Source: Ailurus styani
Lineage: Eukaryota > Chordata > Mammalia > Carnivora > Ailuridae
NCBI GenBank assembly: GCA_002007465.1
Contig: LNAC01000003.1
Location: 13,041,821-13,105,820, forward strand
Length of the DNA stretch: 64,000 nt
Reading direction: 5' to 3'
In this document: positions 35,491 to 47,679 of the stretch, one piece after another
Numbering within the stretch: position 1 is the first letter of the stretch
Layout: each line of letters starts with the position of its first letter
Notes under the pieces: generated by a model
Told to the model about the DNA's origin: nothing
Seen by the model: only the letters and a program-made list of their open reading frames with translations
Databases searched by the model: none
Translations under genes and position numbers: made by a program

Positions 35491-36212
35491 AGAAATTAAA
35501 GAAGAATTTAAAAAATTCATGGGAACAAATGAAGATGAAAACACAACTTTTCAAAACCTTTGGGATGCAGCAAAGGCAGTTTAAGAAGAAAGTATATAGC
35601 AATATAAGCCTTTCTCAAGGAACAGGAAAGGTCTCAAATATACAAGCTAACCTTATACCTAAAGGAGCTGGAGAAAGAACAACAAATAAAGCCTAAACCC
35701 AGGAGGAGAAGAGAATTAATAAAGATTAGAGCAGCAATCAATGAAACAGAAACCAAAAGAACAATAGAACAGATCAACAAAACTAGGAGCTGGTTCTTTG
35801 AAAGAATTAACAAGATTGATAAGACTTATCAAAAAGAGAAAGGACCCAAATTATTAAAATCATGAATGAAAGAGGAGAGATCATAACCAATGTTGAAGAA
35901 ATACAAACAATTATAAGAACATATTATAAGCAACTATATGCCCAAAATTAGGCATTCTGGAAGAAATGGATGCATTCCTAGAGATGTATAAACTACCAAA
36001 ACTGAACCAGGAAGAAATAGAAAACCTGTTGAACAGACCCATAACCAGGAAGGATATTGAAGCAGTAACTGAAATCTCCCAAAAAACAAGAGTCAAGGAC
36101 TGGATGGCTTCCCAGGAGAATTTTACCAAACATTGAAAGAAGAATTAATCTGTTTCAAAAACTAGAAAGGGAAGGAAAACTTCCAAATATTTTCTTTGAG
36201 GCCATCATTCCT

Positions 36213-36930
36213 TTGACCCCAAAACCAGACAAAGACCCCACCAAAAAGAATTACAGGCCAATATCCTTGATGAACATGGATGTCAAAATTCTCACCAATA
36301 TACCAGCCAATAGGATCCAACAGTACATTAAAAGGATTATTCACCATGACCAAGTAGGATTTATTCCTGGGCTGCAAGGGTGGTTCAACATCCTCAATTC
36401 AATCAATGTGATACCCCACATTAATAAAAGAAGGGTCAGGAAGCATATGATCCTCTTAATAGATGCAGAAAAAAGCATTTGACAAAGTACAGAATCTTTT
36501 CATAATTAAAACTATTCACAGTGTAAGGATAGAAGGAACAGACCTCAATATCATAAAAGTCATATATGAAAAGCCCACAGCAAATATCATTCTCAATGGG
36601 GAAAAACTGAGAGCTTTTCCCCTAAGGTCAGGAACATGACAGGGCTGTCTATGCTCACCACTGTTGTTCAACATGGTACCAGAAGTCCTAGCCTCAGCAA
36701 TCAGACAACAACAAGAGCAGCAGCAACAAAAAGGCATCTAACTCAGCAAAAAAGAAGTTAATCTCTCACTCTTCACAGATGACATGATACTCTATGGGAA
36801 AACCCAAAAAACTCCACCCCCCAAATTTCTAGAACTCATACAGAAATTCAGCAACGTGGCAAGATATAAAATTAATGCACAGAAATCACATGCATTTCTA
36901 AACACTAAGGATGAGACAGAAGAGATATTA
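36213..36930 (+). pseudogene. L1 ORF2 reverse transcriptase remnant, frameshifted
   Basis: The frame at 36213-36482 shows [40 protein letters not shown] and a closing LLIDAEKSI, the conserved finger and palm region. A frameshift in the A-run at about 36470 follows. The active-site box reads FTDDM at about 36770-36786 in another frame, where the family usually has FADD. Confidence 0.9.
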
Positions 36931-37513
36931 ATGACTTGATCCCATTACAATTGCATCAAAAACCATAAGATACCTAGGAATAAACCCAACCAAAAAGGTA
37001 AAGAATCTGTACTCTAAAAACTACAGACTACTTATGAAAGAAATTAAGGAAGACACAAAGAAATGCAAAAGCATTCCATGTTCATAGATCAGAAGAATAT
37101 TTTTAAAATGTCTGTACTACCCAGAGCAATCCACACATTCAAAGAAATCCCTATCAAAATACCAACAACTTTTTTCACAGAGCTGAAACAAAGAATCCTA
37201 AAATTTTGTATGAAACCAGAAAAGACCCTGAATAGCCAGAGGAATGTTGAAAAAGAAAACCAAAGCTGATGGTATCACAATGCTGGACTTAAAGATCAAT
37301 TACAAAGCTGTAATCATCAAGACAGTATGGTACTGGTACAAAAACAGACACACAGATCAATAGAACAGAATAGAGAGCCCAGAAATGGACCCTCAACTCT
37401 AGGGTCAACTAATCTTTGGCAAAGCAGGAGAGAATATCCAATGGAAAAAAGACAGTCTCTTCAACAAATGGTTTTGGGAAAATTAAACAGCTACAGGCAG
37501 AAGAATGAAACTG

Positions 37514-37713
37514 GGGGATACCTGGGTTGCTCAGTTGGTTAAGTGTCTGCCTATGGCTCAGGTCATGATCTCTAGGCCCCGGGATTGAGCCCATGCTCAT
37601 GGGGGAGCCTGCTTCTTCTCCCTGTGCCCTTCCCCTAGCTTGTGCTTTCTCTCATTTGCTCTCTCTCATTCTCTCTCTCATATAAATAAATAAAATCTTA
37701 AAAAGAGAAAAGA
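37514..37713 (+). mobile_element. SINEC inserted in L1 ORF2, imperfect TSD
   Basis: AGAATGAAACTG at 37502-37513 and a similar AGAAAAAACTGA at about 37714-37725 flank the copy. The L1 text resumes at once (cattttcttacacc), showing insertion after the L1. Confidence 0.92.
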
Positions 37714-37766
37714 AGAAAAAACTGAACCATTTTCTTACACCACACATAAAAATAGACTCGAAATGG

Positions 37767-38700
37767 ATGAAAAAGCTAAATGTAAGACAGGAATCCATCA
37801 AAATCCCAGAAGAGAACACAGGCAGCAACCTCTTTGACCTTGGCTGCAGCAACTTCTTGCTAGTCACATCTCCAAAGGCAAGGGAAAGAAAAGCAAAAAT
37901 GAACTATTTGGACTTCATTGAGATAAAAACTTTTGCCCAGCAAAGGAAACAGTCAACAAAACCAAAAAACAAACAACAGATTGGGAGAAGATACTTGCAA
38001 ATGTCTTATCAAATAAACAGCTAGTATCAAAAATCTATAAAGAACTTCTCAAACTCAACTTCCCAAAACCAAAAAATCCAGTGAAGAAATGGACAGAAGA
38101 CATGAACAGACATTTCTCTGAAGAGGATACAAATGGCCAACAGACATATGAAAAAGTGTTCAACATCACTTGGCATCAGGGAAATACAAATCAAAACCAC
38201 AGTGAGATACTACCATGCACCAGTCAGAATGGCTAAAATTAACAACTCAGGAAAAGACAAATGTTGGTGAGAATGTGGAGAAAGGAGAACCCTTCTACAC
38301 TGTTGGTGGGAACGTGAGCTGGTGTAGCCACTCTGGAAAACAGTATGGAGGTTCCTCAAAAAGTTGAAAATAGAGCTACCCTATAACCTAGCAATTGCAC
38401 CACTCGGTTTTTACCCCAAAGATCCAAAGGAGCAAATGCAGTGATCCAAAGGGGCACATGCCTCCCAATGTTTATAGCAGCAACATCCACCAACAGCCAA
38501 ACTATGGAAAAAACCTAGATGTCCATTGACAGATGAATGGATAAAGAAGAGGTGCTGTGTATACAATGGAACACTACTCAGACGTCAAAAAGAATGAAAT
38601 GTTGCCATTTGCAATGACGTGGATGGAACTGGAGGGTATTATGCTAAACCAAATGAGTCAATCAGAGAAAGACAGTTATCATATGATTTCACTCATATGC
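37767..38700 (+). pseudogene. L1 ORF2 C-terminal remnant
   Basis: This covers the same ORF2 stretch as the L1 at 14.7-15.47 kb, including the region inverted there, so the two give an internal comparison. The frame at 37767-38024 has RQESIKIPEENTGSNLFDLG. Beyond it the reading is broken by several frameshifts. The cysteine-bearing segment is near 38250-38400. Confidence 0.9.
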
Positions 38701-38955
38701 AGCATTTAAGAAACAAAACAGAATTACAGGGGAAGGGGGGAAATATAAACCAAGACAAAATCAAAGAGGGGAAAAATCTATAAGAGATCTTAATCATAGG
38801 AAACAAACTGATGATGGCTGGAAGGGAGGGTAGTTGGAGGGTGGGTAACTGGGTGATGGACAGTAAGGAGGACTTACTGAATTCTACCTCTGGAAGTAAC
38901 AATATATTATATGTCAATTAAGAGAATTTAAATTTAAAAAATAAGTTAAAAAAAT

Positions 38956-39200
38956 AAGCCAATTACAGCCTTCCAGGGAAAGGAGGAACTCCACTCTCTT
39001 GATACTATAAAGCCTACCTCCCACAGCCTCTGGTCATTCCACTCTGTTTCCGAGTGCAACCCCCATGTGACCCTACATGGTATATGGTGTCCTCTTCCCA
39101 GAAGCTGTGAGTACATATGAATAATAAATTGTTCATCTGTCCAGTGTGGGATGTTGTGTGTTTAATCATCCCCATAACCCTATAGGAAGAATCCCTCCCT
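38956..39200 (+). mobile_element. Possible LTR-type remnant
   Basis: The block has text like the end of a mammalian LTR: a GC-richer part (cctcccacagcctctggtca), gtgtcctcttcccagaagct and an AATAAA-type signal (aataataaattgttcatctg). It lies just after the L1 3' end. The family is not identified. Confidence 0.3.
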
Positions 39201-39690
39201 CACCAATGAGCTGAATATGAGGTGAGGAAAACATGGTAGGACCACTCAGTTTGGTCAAAAGTAAAGATTTTCCCTTTCTTCAAATAAATAAGTCATTTTA
39301 TTGGTACATTGCCAGGGTGACTGCCAAACTGTGGAAATCTGGAGAGTCAAATAAAATGACTGGAAGCATGAGCAAAATGCTTTCCTATGTCAATGAATAA
39401 CATATCATTGGCCTGTATAGAACACTTCTCCCAATTTCCTCCCATAGTTCCTATTCTACTGGCTACTTGTGTAAAATGACGGGATAAAATCAAAAGAGGA
39501 ACATATCAGCACAAAACAAAAACAATGCACTCCATTACCAAAGGATGATCAGAAAAGGGATTCATCCACTGAAGAGTAAAAGATCAGTGCATTTCAGTAA
39601 GTTATACACAATAGGTTTCTTTATGTAGAAGTTTTTTTTTTAACTATTTTCATTTTAAAGAGAAGATGATGATGATTTGAAAGGCAACTT

Positions 39691-39870
39691 TTTTTTTTTT
39701 TATTTGACAGAGAGAGAGAGATCACAAGTAGGCAGAGAGGCAGGCAGAGAGAGAGGAGGAAGCAGGCTCCCTGCTAAGCAGAGAGCCCGATGCGGGCCTC
39801 AATCCCAGGACCCTGAGATCATGACCTGAGCTGAAGGCAGAGGCTTTATCCACTGAGCCACCCAGGCGCC
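39691..39870 (-). mobile_element. SINEC with 13-bp TSD
   Basis: TGAAAGGCAACTT (39678-39690) and TGAAAGCCAACTT (39871-39883) flank a copy of the young mustelid-type body (aggcagagaggcaggcagag). Confidence 0.95.
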
Positions 39871-40563
39871 TGAAAGCCAACTTTTTTACATTACTTTTAC
39901 ATTTGCCACATGCTGTCTCTATTTGCCATAATTTCTCTTTCTTTTCCTTTTTTTTTTTTTTTTGGTCCTCTAGTTAATCTTATTTTAGGCCAGTTTGAGA
40001 TCAGAGGCAAAAAACCTGATCAAGGTAGAGGAGGAAAAGAAAAGTAGCTACAGGAAGTAGAAGGAAAGTACATAATTATGTTTTCCTGTTAAAATTGGGA
40101 TATGATCATCATTTGAAGGTAATTACTGCATGCCTCCACATCTATGTATTAAATTAAAGCACTTGAAAGTTTCTTCAGCCTTTTTCATAGTGAAATATTA
40201 CAAAGCAATCAAACAAAGTTAATATAGTGAATTTTAGCAATTATAAAATCATAGGAGAAGTAGGTATTTGGTAAATTATTATTCTATTTTAGTAGCTTTT
40301 AAATCCATAAAATGATTTGAGATTCAAGGTAGAAAGAGTACTTTGCTGCTCTTGCAGCACACAGTTAAACAGAATTTCAAAATTAAATTTCCAATCCATG
40401 ATCCTTTCCTAATAACTCAATCAAAAATTAAAATTGATGCTGTGGGTAAGACCCTATTTGCAGTACTAAAGAGAAGTTATTTTGCATGGTAAGATAACTT
40501 CTGAAAAAAACACGACTTAGCTGACTGACTGTTTTTCTAGAAAATTCCACCCCAACACAACTA

Positions 40564-40584
40564 TTTTGTTTTGTTTTGTTTTGC
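40564..40584. repeat. (TTTTG)n microsatellite
   Basis: Four TTTTG units. Confidence 0.85.
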
Positions 40585-40610
40585 TTTATTAAAGCCCGTC
40601 ATATCCTCTT

Positions 40611-40812
40611 TTTTTTTTTTTAAAGATTTTATTTATTTATTTGATGGAGAGAGAGAGATCACAATTAGGCAGAGAGCCAGGCAGAGAGAGAGGAGGAAGC
40701 AGGCTCTCCGCCGAGCAGGGAGCCCGATGCGGGGCTCCATCCCAGGACCCTGAGATCACGACCTGAGCTGAAGGCAGAGGCTTTAACCCACTGAGCCACC
40801 CAGGCGCCCCCT
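40611..40812 (-). mobile_element. SINEC with perfect 12-bp TSD
   Basis: TCATATCCTCTT occurs at 40599-40610 and 40813-40824. The body is well preserved and the T-run is long. Confidence 0.96.
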
Positions 40813-40904
40813 TCATATCCTCTTAAGTCAATTATTTTTACCAAAATTCAAACATGCTCTACTACCTCACAACCTCAAGCACAATACAAAAATAACAACA
40901 AAAA

Positions 40905-41800
40905 GTAATTGTTCCTTGACCCATTCCAGTTATGGCCTTACCTAATCATGGCTCTGATGCTATTAAGTTCCTCTAGCGTTGGACATGCTCACCCTCTCTA
41001 TTGTTTTAATTTTCATTCACTTTTCTTACCACTCTAATTTGACTTCTGCTCCCATCACAGCACTGATTTTTTTTTTAATTTTCTTACTAAAGTACCCAAT
41101 GTTTTCCTTCACGTTAAATAAGAGCTTTCAAAAATATTCAACACAATTTACTGCTTGTTTTTTTTTTTTTGGAAACCCTCTCTTCTCTGGCCTCTGTTTT
41201 GCTACACATTCCTGGTTTTTCTCCTATCCTCCAGCCAGTATATTTTAGAAGACTTTGGGGGATCTTCCTCCCCTTTTTCTACCTCACTTTTAAATACTGA
41301 AGTCACTAGAAAGATAGCCCTAGACCCTCTTCTTTCTCTAGGTCCTTTTCCTAGAAAAATCCCATTGATGAATACTTTCTATGTGATGTTTCTCCAGCCT
41401 AGCCCTCCATCATGAGTTCCAGGCCAATGTATCCAAATGATTATTTGATGTATTTACCTGCCTTCCTCAGAAACACCTCAAATTTAACATGTCCAAAATT
41501 GAACTCCTAATCAAATCCTTCCTGCCTCCCTCTCTAGCCTAAATATATTTATTCTCCAGTATTTTCCAGCTCATCCATCCAGGTACTCATGCCAGATTCT
41601 TGAGAACTAGCTTCCCCTTGCCACACTTCCCATATCCCAACCATCACTATTCTCTATTGAATTTACCTGGGTAGTCATAGAAACTTGAGTTTCATCATCC
41701 TCCTTCATACCTCCCTATCCAAACCATCACTAAGTCCTATTATTTCTATCTCTAAATTCTTTATCAAATCTTCCAATTTCCCTCCATCTTCTAAAACAAT
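40905..41800 (+). mobile_element. L2 (LINE-2), ORF2 3' region
   Basis: The coding-strand order of L2 is visible: 'catggctctgatgc' and 'ctacacattcctggtttttc', then 'agccctagaccctcttcttt', then 'cacctcaaatttaacatgtc' and 'gaactcctaatcaaatcctt', then 'accatcactaagtcctatta'. Frames of 86-89 codons at 40979 and 41155 are decayed pieces of its ORF2. It is ancient and non-functional. Confidence 0.65.
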
Positions 41801-41809
41801 GAGATTTTT

Positions 41810-42315
41810 TAATGCTTTTGAGTAAACCATATTCAATATGCATAAAGTACACTGATCTTAAGTACACAGATCAATAAACATTTACATATATGTACATACC
41901 CATTTAGCCACTGCTGAGATCAAGACATAAAATACTTCCCTAAATTCAGAAGTTTCCCCATGTTCCTTTCCAGTCAATTCTCACCTTTCCCATCTGAGGA
42001 AATCACTATATTGACTTCTCTCCTAATCAATTAGTTTTACTTTGAATTTCATGCAAACTAAATGATATGTACTAATATATGACATGTCTCACAATATAAT
42101 GTCTGTGGGATTCATCCAAGATATTTTGGCAGTGGTAGTTTGGTATATTTTTATTACTAAATAATATCCAATTATATGAATATACCACAATTAACTTATC
42201 TCTTTTCCTATTGATGAGCGTTTGGATTTTTTTCCATGTTTTTAACCCTTACGAATACAGTTCATGCAGATATTTTTATACAAGGCTTTTAGATGGGCTC
42301 CTTCATGGACTTACC
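41810..42315 (-). mobile_element. Old L1 (L1M-type) 3' region fragment
   Basis: 'ttactaaataatatccaatt', 'atgaatataccacaattaac' and 'ctattgatgagcgtttggat' are the reverse-strand landmarks of old mammalian L1 or HAL1-type elements. Confidence 0.65.
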
Positions 42316-42639
42316 CCATCAAAATACATCTGTCTTGTAAACTCAGGGGAATCTTAAAAGTTTGATTTCAATAAACTTTCCTCTCCAAAAACTTTTTGCA
42401 TTGGCCTTTAAATGCTCATTCCACTAGGTCTAAACTTGGAGGCCCAAAGTTCTCCATAAATGAACTCTGTTCTACATGTTCATGTCTATTTGCCTCTACA
42501 CTTCTATATGGACCCTTCACCCATCAGACCACTTTTCTTTCCCATTCATTCTCCTCTTTTTTTCCTTATTATTTCCAGTACTATTTCTTTTCTCTGACTC
42601 TTCTTTTCCTCAGGGATAACCAGTGCCTCCCCTCTTTGA

Positions 42640-42795
42640 CTATTGAAGTTATGCTATATTTCAATTGGCTTTGGTATGTTACTCAAGTAACATTTGCCTT
42701 GAGGAACTTCCTCTGACCCAGCCTGGGCAAAACCACAATTCAGCATTTTATTTTCTGCTCTTACTGTTTTCTATTTAATAATTAATCTACTAGAA
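42640..42795 (+). mobile_element. Possible L2 3' end fragment
   Basis: 'gaggaacttcctctgaccca' and the following text resemble the L2 3' end. A 106-codon open frame (42396-42716) overlaps it and is CT-rich, without family resemblance. Confidence 0.4.
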
Positions 42796-43026
42796 AACCA
42801 AGGTAATAAGATCAAACCATATGAGTACTTTTGCTAATGTGTGAGAATTCTCCCAATCAAGTCTGTCATTTTGTCACACTTTGATAGGCATCTTAATTTT
42901 GAGATTACAGGTCAGTATAGTTTCAAGGAATACTGAAAACTGCATCAATTAACATGGTATCACTTTGCCATTCAGGATGTGTTCTTCATCTTTGTATTTT
43001 TTCAAAGTAGGAATAGAAAGCAAGAC

Positions 43027-43615
43027 CTTGTGGTGTCAGTTCTAGACCTTATTCTGAGGAGCTCAGATAAAGGACCCCGAAGATCACTGCGTCTGACAGA
43101 AAAATGATATATGAACAGAAGATAACACAGTTACAAAGACAACTTGTAGAGGACTCCGTGGACACAGATCAGGGTAATAAAATATTAAGTGCTATTCAGT
43201 CAGAAGTTGCCAAAAATCAGATGCTTACTGAAGGAATAGAGAAATTAAAAAGGATGTAAGACTGAAACTCTCAGAAGGAAATTCAATTATCTGCCTTTCT
43301 TTATGGAATTATTGAAGACTTTAGCAGACTATCAGCAGTGAATATCCCTAGTAGAAAAGGCCAAATAAAGAATGCAAAGACAGCAAGAGAAAGCAAATTT
43401 AAGAGAATGCTTTGGGACATGGAGATATTTTTGTTTCTGCACTTCTTTTCAAGGAAACCATTAACTGTATAGAACTTTGAGCAACACCCTGGTTGAATTA
43501 GTGCATGATTGGCAATAGTGTCAGTCTGTCTTGTCTTTAAGGCATGGATTCATAAACTTTCCCCCTACCTGTACCATGTGCGTTTAGTACATATTAAATA
43601 AAAGTGATGTTGACG
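43027..43615 (+). pseudogene. Probable processed pseudogene of a coiled-coil protein, parent not recognised
   Basis: From 43105 a frame reads MIYEQKITQLQRQLVEDSVD and goes on with heptad-like, glutamine- and lysine-rich text to a stop near 43260. A one-base loss there appears to shift the frame, with RLKLSEGNS-like text following in the next frame. A 3' UTR-like stretch ends in ATTAAATAAA near 43597 followed by an A-rich end. Flanking words agaaagcaagacc (about 43016) and agaaagccatacc (about 43619) look like a decayed target-site duplication. There are no introns. These points suggest an old L1-mediated mRNA copy. I cannot name the parent gene. Confidence 0.45.
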
Positions 43616-43639
43616 AAAAGAAAGCCATACCAGAGAAAC

Positions 43640-44166
43640 AAGTGGCAAGCCCACTGAGCAGTATGACCAGAAGTGAGGACACTGTAATTGTTAGGGCTTG
43701 CCTGACCAGGCATACTTAGGGGCAATCGGCTACTATAGCTACTTTTCCACTTAATAGAATTTTGTAAACAGGATAGATTTGGGTTCTTCACCTAGAATTA
43801 ATGTGTATCATCTATCGTCACCTCCTCAGAAACACCACTACCTCATATTCAACAACTGTTTCATGAGTTCATTAACCTGGAGATGTCCTCTATATATTCT
43901 TACTGAAATATGTAGGATGGGTAAACTATTATCAGATTATTTTCTAATATCCTAAACAAACTTTGGGCCTTCTCGGGATAGCATTCATCTTTGACCTAAG
44001 CCACGGTTTCTTCTAAAGCTTCAGCTCCCACCTGTGTTCTCATTCATAAAATAATCTCTTTTGGACACAGTGATTCATGAATCTAAGTCATTTTTGCTTA
44101 GATTGATTATGAATCCCCCTCTCCCTCATGTCAGCCCTCCCACCATCTGTGAAATCCACCTGGTCT
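43640..44166. other. Unique non-coding stretch
   Basis: Nothing recognisable. Confidence 0.5.
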
Positions 44167-44181
44167 GCATTAATGGACTTC

Positions 44182-44199
44182 AATTTTTTTCTTCTTCTT

Positions 44200-44254
<55 letters not shown>
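44182..44254 (-). mobile_element. Tail-only retrotransposition: poly-T insert between 15-bp TSDs
   Basis: GCATTAATGGACTTC occurs at 44167-44181 and again at 44255-44269. Between them are only 73 bases: aattttttt, a cttcttcttcc stretch and then an unbroken T-run of more than 60. On the minus strand this is a poly-A tail with a few GAA units and no body of any SINE or L1. It is either a tail-only target-primed insertion or a SINE whose body the assembly lost. Confidence 0.85.
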
Positions 44255-44256
<2 letters not shown>

Positions 44257-44269
44257 ATTAATGGACTTC

Positions 44270-46555
44270 TTAACCTGTGATCCTATCATACTGCTACTAA
44301 CCTGTCAGCCCTCTGACCCCCTGGACTGCCTTCTTCACCTCCTATCCACTGGGGACATATTATTAGACCAATGTTCACTTTTGATCTCATGCCTGCCAAA
44401 TTTCCATTTTTTAGACCACTTAGAGCTCCTGTCTTTATTTGTATCATTATTATTATATGTTTCAAGGTATAAACATTTTCAACCCAATAAATTCAAGGAA
44501 AAAATATTATAAATGAAGGATAAAAAAAGACATTGTGTTTCTGAACTATATTAACTTTTTAAAAATAAGTTATTGTTTTACTAACTATACTTGACCACAA
44601 CACCATCAATAAAAAATACAGCAAGAATGTTTATGTAAGAAGTTACCAGTGTAAGTACTCAGACTCCCATGCTTGTCCTCACTGTGATTCCAGATAGGAA
44701 TTTCCTTAACATATAATTCAGAATATTTGCATAATTAACTTTATCATGACTTTTCTGTTTTTTAGTAATTGTTATAAAAATATACAGTGGAACTTAAAAA
44801 TGACCTTACCTGCTAACAACATTGAAAATTGGTATGATTTTACTATATGGAAACAAATTTTCCCTTTTTACATTATTAAGATTAATACTTTTAAATTACT
44901 TAATACAAACTTTCATTCTTATGAGAAAATTGTTGAAAAAATATCTGTTCATAATACTGTTATGAAGTACTGCAGTAAGTTGAAGAGCCTACATTTGACA
45001 AATCTGTTGGTTTTAAGTTACCCATTGAATATCGAAGTTATCTTAATTTTTGTTTTTAATGTTTTCTTCATTCGATGGACTGTTCATTTAAGTTAAAAAA
45101 TCAGAAGAAAAATAAATTTAAGGATTTGGTTGGTGTATTTTAAAATATATTGACATTAAAGAATTGCCTTTTTCTGTAACAGAAAATTTCCAAGGTATTT
45201 ATTTTTCACTCATTATATTATAAAATTATCTTCAACTGAAACCTTGACATTTGTGTTTTCCAAGATATTTTCATTTTCTTGCAGGGCAATCAGTTCAGCT
45301 GCATCCATTTCTTATTTTTCCCTAATTTCTTGAAATTAATTGTTTATTGACAAAGCTGAATTTAGTTAAACATGGCAATTTAAAAAGCTGTAAACCTGGA
45401 AACTAGTTTAAATAGCTTTTAATTTCTAAAATAAATTCTTCCTCACTCAGGCTATCTGTTCAAATGCATACTCACAGGCACTGTCTTCCCAGGAGAGGAG
45501 CCATCTAATTGAACATGGTATTTTATAGCCCTAAGACATGTTTGTCATGCCCAGGATGTTGAATATTTACAGTCATTATAGAAGTGGCTGTGTAATAAAA
45601 CTCTCAGAGGATTTAAAACGAAACAGATCTTGAAGCTAAATCACATTTATGCTGTATGTATGTGGTACCATATCGATCAATTAGTCGAATTTTACCGAAT
45701 AACTATGTTAGCTATACTCTTCACAAAATTCAAAAATAAATATACACGTTGTCAAGGATGAACTCTTTTTTGTATATAACTAAACTGTGTTCCATGAACA
45801 TGCTCACGCGTTGGTCATTTAGAAACTTGGGTTATATTTTCTTGCAGAAATTATAATTAGATATACTCTGTGGCCCACAAAAGCCTCTTTAACCCCAAAG
45901 ATGACTGTATTACCTATGAGTTCCCTACCCTTCTTTGATACTATGTTTATTCAGATTCCCACACTGTTCAAGGCACTGAAATTTTCTGGCCTTAAAGCAC
46001 TTTAATGTTGAGGCTTATTTCTTTCAAGATGTGATTATTTGGAGTTCTGTCCTCTTTCTCTTTCTCTCATGCTAAAAATGAACCTGAAATGAGGTGTGGG
46101 AGTGTTGCTATGGGTATGAGTAAAGACTCATTCCAGCAGAAAGTGACATGGGAAGGGATGGGTTGGGTTGGGTTGGGTGTGAATGTATTGGCAGAGGCTA
46201 TTTCTATGTACAGGTTATACTGAATAAGCAATTCTTAGGATATTTACCTAAGCAGACTTATATTAGATTTTTTGCCTCCATTTAATTAACCAGTATTTTT
46301 ACTAAATAAAACAGCTTTAACTGCTAGTTTGGCAGCATGTCAATTGAACCACAGTCAAATAAATGATTAAACTGAATGAAGTAGCAATTTTCTTTATGAT
46401 TCCAAATCTCTATGGGTTTAAAACATTTCATTTGTTCCCTTATACACCACTGTTACCCTGTGGTAGATTTCACCATTAAAAAAAGGCTAACCTCATATTT
46501 CAGAATGTTCCCATTGTCTTCCTCAAATAGAACTGTTTTTCCTGCTAGCACCTTA
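44270..46555. other. Unique non-coding stretch
   Basis: No carnivore repeats are seen. The 116-codon open frame at 44746-45096 starts with a hydrophobic stretch (MTFLFFSNCYKN) but is very AT-rich, has no family resemblance and no splice or promoter context. A G-quadruplex candidate lies at 46150-46177. Confidence 0.45.
46150..46177 (+). repeat. Six-tract G-quadruplex motif, (GGGTT)-like
   Basis: Six GGG tracts are each separated by two bases (AA, AT, TT, TT, TT). Any four of them can make a compact two-nucleotide-loop G4. Confidence 0.85.
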
Positions 46556-46574
46556 TATGAGAAAAAAGTGAGAG

Positions 46575-47335
46575 AAAACAAAAGGACTACCATTTCACAT
46601 CCATTAGAATACTATTATCAAAGAAACAGAAAATTACAAGTTTCAGGGAGGATGTAGAGAAATTGGAATTCTTGTGTATTGCTGGAAGAAATATAAAATG
46701 GTATAGCCACAATGGAAAACAATATGGTTATTTCTAAAAAAAATATTAAAGATAGAATTACTATATAACCTAGTGATTCCACTTCTAGAAATACACTTAA
46801 AAGAATTGCGAGCAGAGACTTGAACAGATACCTATACAGCCATGTTCATAACAGCATTATTTAAAATAGACAAAAGATAGAAGCAACCCACGTATAGTGA
46901 CAGATGAAGGAGCAAATAAAATGTGGTACATACATAATGGAGTATTATTCAGACTTAAAGAGGAGGGAAATTCCGATACATGATACAGCATGGAAGAAGT
47001 GTGAAGACATTATACTAAGTGAAATAAGCCAGTCACAAAAGGACAAATATTGTATTATTTCACTTACATGAGGTACCTGGAATAATCAAATTCACAGAGA
47101 CAGAAAGTAGAATGGGGGTTGTTAGGGGCTGGCAGGAGACGAGAATGGGGAGTTATTATTTAATGGGTATAGAGTTTCAGTTTTGCAAGATGAAAAAAGT
47201 TGTGGAGATGAATGGTGAAAACGGTTGTACAAAGATATTAATGTACTTAATGTCTGTATACTTAATGAACTGTACATTTAAAGATGGTTAAAATGATTAA
47301 TTTTATGTTAAGTATATGTTACATAATTTAAGATA
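46575..47335 (+). mobile_element. Old L1M 3' end
   Basis: Landmarks in order are 'aaggactaccatttcacatc', 'gtgtattgctggaagaaata', 'aacctagtgattccacttct', 'ataatggagtattattcaga', 'agtgaaataagccagtcaca' and the 3' UTR 'gtagaatgggggttgttagg'. This is the C-terminus of ORF2 plus the 3' UTR of an older L1 group than the 14.5-kb copy, with many indels. Confidence 0.88.
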
Positions 47336-47679
47336 TATAAATCGATTGATTAATTAATGGTTAAAGTATAAATTAAATTATTTTAATAATATGTTGCTAA
47401 TTTATGTCATAAACTCCTGGTGATCAATACTTAAAAGAGTTGGGGATTTTTTTCCCTCTGATAAAGGAGGCATTTGGATTGGCTGACACTTCATAGAATA
47501 TTGGACCGCACAAAAAATAAGTGACACATTCAAACACAAAACTTAACGCTTGAGTTCCAAAGGGTTTTGTGAAGGAAGGTCAGTTTCCAGTTAACATAGA
47601 AGTTCATATTCTGTGGGAAAGCTCTGAAAATCTTACTGTTGAAAGTGGAGATATACACCTTCACTAGTAGGCACAGTTT

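Larger units (their letters stand above)
33900..38945 (+). mobile_element. Long 5'-truncated L1, ORF1 C-terminus to 3' end
   Basis: The order is ORF1p C-terminal coding sequence (33900-34650, split by a SINE), ORF2 endonuclease (34.86-35.49 kb), ORF2 linker and reverse transcriptase (35.5-37.0 kb), ORF2 C-terminus (37.0-38.7 kb, split by a second SINE), 3' UTR and an A-rich end near 38935. The net L1 length is about 4.65 kb. It lacks the 5' UTR and the ORF1 coiled coil. Frameshifts and stops occur throughout, so it cannot make working protein. It looks older than the L1 at 14.5 kb. Confidence 0.93.

Noticed and set aside
44746..45096. 116-codon open frame with hydrophobic start
   Set aside because: AT-rich composition gives many phenylalanine, isoleucine and asparagine codons. 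There is no family resemblance, promoter or splice support.
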